Shown: one piece after another, positions 58,150-64,000 of the stretch | Numbering within the stretch: the stretch's first letter is position 1 | Layout of the letters: each line of letters begins with the position of its first letter | Assembly: GCA_900299185.1 (NCBI GenBank) | Contig: OMIV01000254.1 | Coordinates: forward strand, 19,754-83,753 | DNA: 64,000 nt | Source of the DNA: Planctomycetaceae bacterium | GTDB taxonomy: Bacteria; Planctomycetota; Planctomycetia; Planctomycetales; Planctomycetaceae | Direction of reading: 5' to 3' | Translations under genes and position numbers: made by a program | Notes under the pieces: generated by a model | The model's input: the letters and a program-made list of their open reading frames with translations, nothing else | Told to the model about the DNA's origin: nothing | Database searches by the model: none

Positions 58150-60873
58150 TTAAGCGCTAATCTTCTGAGCCAACGCTCCGACAGCATTCTGCTGAGTTTG
58201 AAGGCTGCCGATCGTCGACTCCATTTTGATGAACTGATTCAGGAGTCGTACGCGACGGATCGTCAGCAACGAGTCGATCTGATCGATACGAGTCTGTAAT
58301 CCGTCGACCGTTTCCTGCATGGCTTTCTTGGTCGCCGCGAAGGTGCCATCGACAACGTCCGTCAGTGACTTCAATGTCGAATCGAGCTTCTTAGCCGCTC
58401 CAAATTTGTCGTCGATGAAGAGCTTCTTGACGGCCTCGGGGTCTTTGGTGATCGCGGTATCAAAGGCGGCTTCATCGAGCTTCAACTTACCGCCACTCGT
58501 GAACTGCAAGCCGACATCGGACAGCGTCTGAAAAGCGTTGTTGGAACCAAAGAACGAGCGTGTCATCACGCTGCTCAATCGAGTCTGAATTCGCAGCACC
58601 ACACCTTGGCCTTGCAGCGGCCCACGTTTAGCGGGGTCGGTATCGAACGCCGATAAGCTCGCTGACTTATCTACAAACGAGTTGTAGGCCGTGACCAAAC
58701 TCTTCAGTGTCGTTTTCAAAGTCTCGGTGTTCTTGGCGATATCGACCGTCGCGGCAGTGGTACCTGCCGTTTGAGCCGTCACCGTGACGCCAGTCGCGAC
58801 GTCCTTGAAGACGTTGTCGCTCGACGCCACTAAGAACGACGAACCCGCGGAAGCACCGACTTGCAGCTTCGCATCTTGAGCCTTCGCGATGACCGAAAGT
58901 CCGAGGTCCAAACTGCCCGAATCGATAATCAGTTGGCCGCCCGTGCCTGCGTTCTTCGAAGACAGCGACAGCCGATTGGAATTAAACGCCGAGCCATCGT
59001 TCACAACTCCAGCCACAACTTCCTTGCTGCCCGTATTGATCTTGTCGATCAGGGTCGAGAGCGTGTCTGTGGCCGTCACCGCGATCGTCGTTCGTTGTCG
59101 GCTTTGGATCTCTTGAGCACCACTCGTCCCGACAGCTCCGGTCCCCAAGATGCGCAGATCTGCCGCAGTCGAACCGGTCACTTCTTGAACCTTCAAAGTG
59201 CCCGCGCCGCCCGCTTGGTCAATCAACCGGAAGCCATCGCCGGTCTCATTGAGTTCCGCTCGGACCTTGGCTGTCGTTGTGGTGTTGATGCGCTGCATCA
59301 CCTCGCCCAACGTCTTCAGGTTACTGGAGACGGAGATGGTCTCTTGATTGCCCGCTGAATCGACGATGATGAACGAGCCCGCATCCACACCGCTGCCATC
59401 TGGTGCGTAGTTGCTGAGCGAAGTGTTTTCGTTGACGCGCCGCAGATTCAAAGAGCCGGAATTCACAGATGTTGTCGCGCCGTTGACGGCAATGCCCAAC
59501 TGGGTCGCCAAGGTGCTGGCGCCGACATCGGAGACGATGAGGTTGCTGGCCGTCGAGCCGGATGTGTCGACGATCTCAATCCCCGAACCAACCGAGTTCA
59601 CGCGCGCGGTGAGTGCGAGCTTCGTCCCGCTGCTCTCGGCAGAGTTGATCGCAGTGAGGACTTGATCGAGCGACTCCGCGCCCGTCAGATCAACGGTCGC
59701 CGAACGGCCAGTTCGATCCGTCAACGAGATCTGTCCGGTTTGAGTAATGCCCTTGCCGCCTCGCAGATTACGAAGCAGTCTCGAACCCAAACCTGCGAGC
59801 AACTTGTCGCCGGTCAGCACATTGCCCGACGCGGTGTTATCGAGTCCCAAGGCATTCGTGACCGCGGCGCCATTGAGGTCACTCACACTCAACGTGCCCG
59901 TGCCCACGGTGTTGTCAGTCAGTACCAACCGCCCGTTCGACAGGGCTGCCGTCACTTTGCCGCTGTTGCTGGCGTGCGTGTTCACGGCCTTCACGAACTC
60001 ACTCAGGCTAGTGACGTTGTCGAGGTTCACATCGAGGTTCGTGCCATCCTTCAACGAGACTCGCAGGTCCGGCGCGTTGGCAACTTGAAAGACTCCATTG
60101 CCATCGTTGAGTTGATCGAGCGTGAAGTCGGACGTGACGTAGTAGACGTCGCTGCCCGTCAGCGTGTTGCTCGCCACCGATTGCTTGATGCCCAAGTCTT
60201 GAGCGGTTCGACCAGTGCCAATTTCTTGAACGATGAGATTGGAAGCAGTCCCGGCCGAGGTGTCGGTCAGCACGATCTTCCCGCCATCGGTACGAGCAGT
60301 GACGCTCGCATCGGCTTGCTCGTTGATCGCACCCAGAACGTCATCGACGGTGTAAGCCTTGCTGAGATCAATCGTCGCGGTCTTGCCAGCTCGATCGGTG
60401 ATCTTGATCGAACCGCGCTTCACTCCCAGCCCGCCATTGAGCAACGACAACCGCGTCGCAGTATTCAAGTGACCGCCGCGAGCAATGGTGACCTCACCGG
60501 CTCCGACCAACTGCTTGTCGGTGTTGGTGAAGCCTTTCGAGACACGCTGCTCAGCCGACGCGAGGTTCAACACTTGGAACGAATAAGTGCCGAGTGCCGC
60601 CGTTGATTTGGCCGTCACTGCAATCTGAGTCGAGTCCGAGTTCGTGACCTTCGTGGAGCTATAAAGCGACGCTGAGTTGAGCTGAGCAACGCTGGCCGAG
60701 AGCCCCAGCAGATTGGCTTCGAGCGTCTCAACGCCGGACTTCACTTTCTTCATCGCATCACGTCGCGACTCCAATCTCACAGCCGGAGCGCGCTGGACTT
60801 CAATCAGCTTGTCGGTCAAGCCGCCGATATCGATGCCGCTAAACAGCCCGGTGGTGGTTCGGATGGAGGACAT
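58150..60873 (-). CDS. fliD: Flagellar filament cap protein FliD, enlarged
   Basis: A 907-residue FliD, about twice the usual 450-480. The ATG at 60873 gives the family N-terminus (TGLFSGIDIGGLTDKLIEVQ), and the C-terminal domain is clear (LSDVGLQFTSGGKLKLDEAA, AVKKLFIDDKFG). The middle has two long repeats of flagellar hook IN-motif type (GSIKITDRAGKTATIDL with TVDDVLGAINEQ, and GQISLTDRTGRSATVDL with SLDQVLTAINS), each with the TASNLIV block. The cap guides flagellin folding at the filament tip. No other flagellar gene is in the window. Confidence 0.93.
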   Translation of the reverse strand: MSSIRTTTGLFSGIDIGGLTDKLIEVQRAPAVRLESRRDAMKKVKSGVETLEANLLGLSASVAQLNSASLYSSTKVTNSDSTQIAVTAKSTAALGTYSFQVLNLASAEQRVSKGFTNTDKQLVGAGEVTIARGGHLNTATRLSLLNGGLGVKRGSIKITDRAGKTATIDLSKAYTVDDVLGAINEQADASVTARTDGGKIVLTDTSAGTASNLIVQEIGTGRTAQDLGIKQSVASNTLTGSDVYYVTSDFTLDQLNDGNGVFQVANAPDLRVSLKDGTNLDVNLDNVTSLSEFVKAVNTHASNSGKVTAALSNGRLVLTDNTVGTGTLSVSDLNGAAVTNALGLDNTASGNVLTGDKLLAGLGSRLLRNLRGGKGITQTGQISLTDRTGRSATVDLTGAESLDQVLTAINSAESSGTKLALTARVNSVGSGIEIVDTSGSTASNLIVSDVGASTLATQLGIAVNGATTSVNSGSLNLRRVNENTSLSNYAPDGSGVDAGSFIIVDSAGNQETISVSSNLKTLGEVMQRINTTTTAKVRAELNETGDGFRLIDQAGGAGTLKVQEVTGSTAADLRILGTGAVGTSGAQEIQSRQRTTIAVTATDTLSTLIDKINTGSKEVVAGVVNDGSAFNSNRLSLSSKNAGTGGQLIIDSGSLDLGLSVIAKAQDAKLQVGASAGSSFLVASSDNVFKDVATGVTVTAQTAGTTAATVDIAKNTETLKTTLKSLVTAYNSFVDKSASLSAFDTDPAKRGPLQGQGVVLRIQTRLSSVMTRSFFGSNNAFQTLSDVGLQFTSGGKLKLDEAAFDTAITKDPEAVKKLFIDDKFGAAKKLDSTLKSLTDVVDGTFAATKKAMQETVDGLQTRIDQIDSLLTIRRVRLLNQFIKMESTIGSLQTQQNAVGALAQKISA

Positions 60874-61233
60874 AAACGTGTCGATGAGATTGCGGGTGAA
60901 TGGACCCGCGTGACGAAACGCTCGCGCGAGAAAGGGCCGCTCTTGATTATCGGTCATACCGATGTTGCGGCTCGACGACGCGAGTTTGTTTCCCCACTTC
61001 TCACCAACACAAAGCGGGCTAAAGCGGATGCAAGCAACTCAGCGTGTGCACGGCACTCAGCGCGCTTGCCGAACTTGAGGTGACATTGGTCCGAAGTTCC
61101 CTCCGACCGAGCGGCAAAAGCCGCGAGTGGCAGCGGCAAGTCTCAGTCGCGGAGTGACTGAGTTACGTAGGCGAGTCGCTCCGCGACTCGCAATACCTTC
61201 CATTCAAATCACGAGTCATCGCGGCCCCACTTG
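60874..61233. other. 360-base intergenic region containing palindromic repeat copy B
   Basis: Region upstream of fliD and downstream of the propeller gene, on the same strand. It holds the paired palindromes at 61142-61191; no convincing coding frame was found. The 28-codon in-frame upstream extension of fliD lacks family similarity. Confidence 0.5.
61142..61191. repeat. Palindromic repeat element, copy B (two hairpins)
   Basis: Two palindromes with 9-base arms and 3-base centres lie in tandem (61142-61162, CTCAGT arms; 61171-61191, GCGAGTCGC arms, perfect), joined by TTACGTAG. The reverse complement of the second palindrome and its joiner matches 47028-47056 closely. Confidence 0.7.
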
Positions 61234-62151
61234 TTACCTCACGAAATGCAGCCGCACTTGGTCGTGCATCGTGTAGAGCCGGAAGCGTTGTCCATCGTGA
61301 ATCAGCAGCGGACTCGATTTGTTATCCGTGACAGGAAACAAGGGATTGCGATCGAACTTCCGCCAGCTCTTGAGGTCGTCTGAAACAGCGACGTTCGACG
61401 ACCACAAACCACTGCCCTTTTTCGACCCGTGATAGAAGGCGTAATAGCGACCTTCGTGCTTCACGAGCTGGTTCATCGCGATGAGGTCTTGCTCATGAGC
61501 TTCAGGACCGGGCACCAAGACGGGCTCGTCTTGTACGTTCTTCCAAACCTTCATGTCGGTCGATGTCGCCAGCCAGACTCCGGCATCGCGGCGCTCATAA
61601 AAGAGATACCACACGCCGTTCTCGAAGTGACCGACCGGAGTGCCATACGGCCCCGCTTCAATCGGCTGACCGTTCGCCAGCCGGACATCCAACTGACCGA
61701 CTCGTTCCCAGCTCAGACCATCCACAGACTTCAACAACTGAGCTTGATCGTCTCGACCTTCAGCGAACATGAAGAGCGTGCCTTCATGCCGAACGATCAT
61801 CATATCCTCGACCCAGAGGTCGGCGATCAACGGATTGCCCGGATGCCGAGTCCATTGCATGCCATCGGATGAAGTCGCCAAACCCAGCCGCTTAATGCCT
61901 TCCCGCGTGCCGTCGTAACCGGTGTACCACATGCGAAACAGCGGCTTGTCGCCGGGCGCCTTCGGAGCATCGACAAGAATCCAACCTCGTTCCCGAATCT
62001 TGACGTCCCAGTGCCCCGGCCCTGCTCCGATGAAAACCGGGTTCTCGGGAGCTGGTGCAAACGAGACGAACTGAGACGGGAAATGCTCTGCTCGCACCGA
62101 CAACGGCCAGACCAACAGCACCAACAACAAGCCACGTTGAATGAGATTCAT
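61234..62151 (-). CDS. Exported five-bladed beta-propeller glycosidase-like protein
   Basis: A 305-residue exported protein (signal peptide MNLIQRGLLLVLLVWPLSVR, cleaved near ARA/RAE). Propeller blade motifs repeat: ATSSDGMQWTRHPGNPLI, KSVDGLSWERV, ATSTDMKVWKNV and AVSDDLKSWRKFDRNPLF, each followed by a Trp and hydrophobic strand. The arrangement matches GH43/GH32-like or GH130-like folds. The catalytic acids could not be placed. It resembles the broken gene at 37710-39236 in composition and location signal, but they are not close copies. Confidence 0.75.
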   Translation of the reverse strand: MNLIQRGLLLVLLVWPLSVRAEHFPSQFVSFAPAPENPVFIGAGPGHWDVKIRERGWILVDAPKAPGDKPLFRMWYTGYDGTREGIKRLGLATSSDGMQWTRHPGNPLIADLWVEDMMIVRHEGTLFMFAEGRDDQAQLLKSVDGLSWERVGQLDVRLANGQPIEAGPYGTPVGHFENGVWYLFYERRDAGVWLATSTDMKVWKNVQDEPVLVPGPEAHEQDLIAMNQLVKHEGRYYAFYHGSKKGSGLWSSNVAVSDDLKSWRKFDRNPLFPVTDNKSSPLLIHDGQRFRLYTMHDQVRLHFVR

Positions 62152-62309
62152 AAAGCGTGCTCTGAAGATCGAGATCAGACTGAAGAGAGCGAAACAACAT
62201 GCGGGCGCGATGGTGAGACTACACCGACCGTCTAGATGTCGAGAACAGTTGCGATGTCGTTGACCAAAGGAGTGTCATTCACCGCGCTATCTCGGCCAAG
62301 CTGTTCGTC

Positions 62310-62351
62310 CATAAAAACAAAGAGCGTCAGGCGAAACCACCTGACGCTCTT
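62310..62351 (-). terminator. Rho-independent terminator of the bL37-like gene
   Basis: On the minus strand a 12-bp perfect stem (AAGAGCGTCAGG / CCTGACGCTCTT, 62340-62351 with 62320-62331) with an 8-base loop is followed by TTGTTTTTAT. It lies 40 bases beyond the stop of the bL37-like frame. Confidence 0.88.
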
Positions 62352-62390
62352 GTTGAAGTTCAATCGATCGCGGTCGTGCCGCGACCCAAA

Positions 62391-62492
62391 CTATGTGCGG
62401 ACCGTCTTGCCCTTGTTGCGACGGCGTTGAGCACCGCCCGAGGGTCGCTTGCCATGATTGGCCTTGTTGATCTTGCGTCGGTTCTTCGACAT
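62391..62492 (-). CDS. Small basic protein resembling ribosomal protein bL37
   Basis: A 33-residue frame, too short for ordinary gene callers. The ATG at 62492 has AAGGA 6 bases upstream, and TAG closes it at 62391. It is about 40% Lys/Arg, with no acidic residues, and contains KANHGKRPSGG followed by QRRRNKGKT. KANHGKRPN is the signature I recall from the 24-residue bL37 of actinobacterial ribosomes. It has its own strong terminator just downstream. A ribosome-associated role is therefore likely; the assignment is from memory. Confidence 0.72.
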   Translation of the reverse strand: MSKNRRKINKANHGKRPSGGAQRRRNKGKTVRT

Positions 62493-62678
62493 GGTGAGTC
62501 CTTACGTCTTACGAGTGAATTTGAGCTGTATTCCCAACAGAAACTGCGGTGCGACGCTCCGCGCCGCGTTTCGAAAAGTCACTGCTAGCAAGCTGCGACA
62601 ACCACGGGCGAGCCTGGCGGGTCGCCGCGCGGGGGCGGGATTCTAGGGAAGGGTTCAATACGTGCAATGCCGGGTCTG

Positions 62679-63962
62679 CTACTGGTGAGGACTGGGCGGA
62701 ACGACCGCTCGATCTCCTCGCGAAGCCACCGATCGCTCTAGTTTTTCCATTAATTCCGGATCAAGCACGTGCTCGATGTCATCGACCACTCGATCCACGT
62801 GAGCGGCACCAAAGTCCGCACTCTCGATCAGATACATCTCCCACAAACGGTGATTGCGAACGACTCGCTGAGCCTCAATTGCTCCCGTCTGAGTTAGCCG
62901 CCAGCCGTCGGTCGCGTCATATCGGATGATGCCCGCAACTAAGTTCTCCTTGATCAGTTGCTGCAGCCTGCGAACACTCTACGCGCGGTTTGATTGCAGG
63001 TCCAGAAACTTGACAGGCCACGCGGTAAGTTGATCCGCAGCCAACGCTCCGACATACGCCGCCTGGGTTTCGACCACTTCATAGAAGGCTCGCAAGAGGT
63101 CATGCCGACCGATCCGCCGCTGAACTTCGCGCTGGATCAACCAACGCCCCACCAGCCCTCGCTCTTTGCCAAACAGCAGGCTGAAGAGAAACACAAACGA
63201 GCCCATCATCACGATCGTCGGACCGCCGGCCATTTGCGGAAACAGAGCACTGAGCAACGTCCCCGAGGCCGCGCTAGCAGCTCCAAAACCGGCGGCCAGC
63301 CATGTCATCGTCCCGAGCTTCTCGGTCCAAAACCGAGCGGCCGTCGGAGGAGCAATCAGCAGTGCCACCATCAACACACCAACGCTCTGAAGCCCGATGA
63401 CCGTCACCGCGACCACCAAACTCAGCAACGCCAAATCCAAGCCCACGACCGGCCAACCTTGAGTCCTCGCAAAGTCTTCATCGAAGGCCAGCAGCTCCAA
63501 CTCTTTGAAGAGCACACCCACGAGCAACACGATGACGACGGCCACTTCCGCGATCAGCCAGACATCGCCCGTTGTCATCGTCGACGCCGAACCCAAGATG
63601 AAATGCTGCAACCCCGCTTGATTGCCCGAGGGAATCTTTTGCACGGCTTTGAAGAGCACCGCTCCTCCGCCGAAGAACACTCCCAGCACGGTTGCTAGCG
63701 CGGCGTCCGGTTTGATGTTGGACCAGCGCCTGATGAGGCTCATCGCCCCCACGGCCAAGAAGCCCGCCGCCGATGCTCCCAACAACAAACGACCGAACGA
63801 TCGACCCGAGCCCGGCGAGACCACTTCTCCCAGTAAGAACGCGACCGCCACTCCCGGCAGCGCCGCATGACTGACGACATCGCCGACGAGTGCTTGCCGC
63901 CGCAGCAACATGAACGTGCCCACGACGCCGGCCGATGCTCCCAGCAACATCGTCCCCATCAA
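62679..63962 (-). pseudogene. Metal ABC-3 permease fused to DtxR-like regulator, in-frame TAG, 5' end cut by contig end
   Basis: The visible N-terminus (MGTMLLGASAGVVGTFMLLR, QALVGDVVSHAALPGVAVAF) is that of ZnuB/MntB-type manganese, zinc or iron permeases; the true start lies beyond the contig end. After about 280 permease residues, RRIGRHDLLRAFYEVVETQA begins a DtxR-like winged-helix domain. TAG (62979-62981) interrupts it after DLQSNRA, and the same frame then continues SVRRLQQLIKENLVAGIIRY and NHRLWEMYLIESADFGAAHV to a TAG at 62679. The latter part is the DtxR/MntR dimerisation domain. Fused permease-regulators are typical of Planctomycetes in my recollection. As written, the product loses its metal-responsive half. 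Confidence 0.85.
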
Positions 63963-63964
63963 GA

Positions 63965-64000
63965 CTGTCTCTTATACACATCTGACGCTGCCGACGAAGG
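63965..64000. other. Nextera transposase adapter at contig end (artefact)
   Basis: From 63965 the sequence is CTGTCTCTTATACACATCT followed by GACGCTGCCGACGA, the standard Nextera read-2 adapter, and three further bases. The reverse frame here starts MCIRDS, a well-known translation artefact of this adapter. Real sequence ends at 63964. Confidence 0.98.

Noticed and set aside
63478..63981. Reverse 167-codon frame beginning MCIRDS
   Set aside because: It starts in the sequencing adapter and overlaps the permease gene in another frame.

Overview
The window reads as one end of a contig from a member of the Planctomycetota, probably class Planctomycetia. The evidence is a set of families typical of that phylum: a PSCyt1/DUF1549/DUF1553 cytochrome protein (12142-15258), a giant VCBS/membrane-bound-dehydrogenase/HEAT/cytochrome/DUF1080 protein (18712-24336), an SHD1-domain protein (6755-7864), a DUF1570 peptidase, a secreted sulfatase, two secreted beta-propeller glycosidase-like proteins and an Omp85/BamA with a lipobox. 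The last 36 bases (63965-64000) are Nextera adapter, so real sequence ends at 63964. No rRNA, tRNA, CRISPR array, prophage or insertion sequence was recognised.

Layout. 1-11.8 kb: a 5'-truncated methyltransferase, ligA convergent with a DUF3293 gene, bamA, an SHD1/zinc-ribbon protein, an SGNH hydrolase, a SpoIIE-type phosphatase with a degenerate receiver, and a methyltransferase broken by two frameshifts. 12-24.3 kb: two very large exported cytochrome c/degradation proteins around a DUF1570 metalloprotease, an unknown gene and a DUF433/DUF5615 toxin-antitoxin pair. 24.5-39.3 kb: a GT-C glycosyltransferase, a membrane/TPR protein, truC, an orphan LutA-like protein, rimO divergent from a nitrilase-family gene, an epimerase-like SDR, a sulfatase, a D-2-hydroxyacid dehydrogenase and a propeller protein with an in-frame TAG.

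39.5-48 kb: a phosphate uptake cluster pstS-pstC-pstA-pstB with a Pho-box-like direct repeat ahead of pstS, a terminator after pstS, a beta-propeller-like insertion in PstC, a coiled-coil-rich insertion in PstA and a vapBC pair antisense between pstC and pstA. A NuoM-like orphan and a CgeB-like glycosyltransferase follow.

51.0-54.3 kb is the most interesting locus: ECF sigma factor, zf-HC2 anti-sigma, a lipoprotein whose mature part is 18/78 Met, a b561-type cytochrome with an in-frame TAA, and a Tat-exported YedY/MsrP-like molybdoenzyme. The composition parallels the proteobacterial sigF-nrsF-mrpX-yedY1-yedZ1 reactive-chlorine defence, in which a Met-rich periplasmic protein is oxidised as a sink and reduced by a molybdoenzyme.

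54.3-64 kb: an LplT-PlsC-AasC fusion, a large fliD, a second propeller protein, an unannotated 33-residue basic gene resembling ribosomal protein bL37 with its own terminator, and a metal ABC permease fused to a DtxR-like regulator but interrupted by an in-frame TAG and cut by the contig end.

Four genes carry five lesions (two frameshifts in one gene, three in-frame stops), each with coding sequence intact beyond the lesion. Consensus error, recent decay and readthrough are all possible and cannot be separated without reads.
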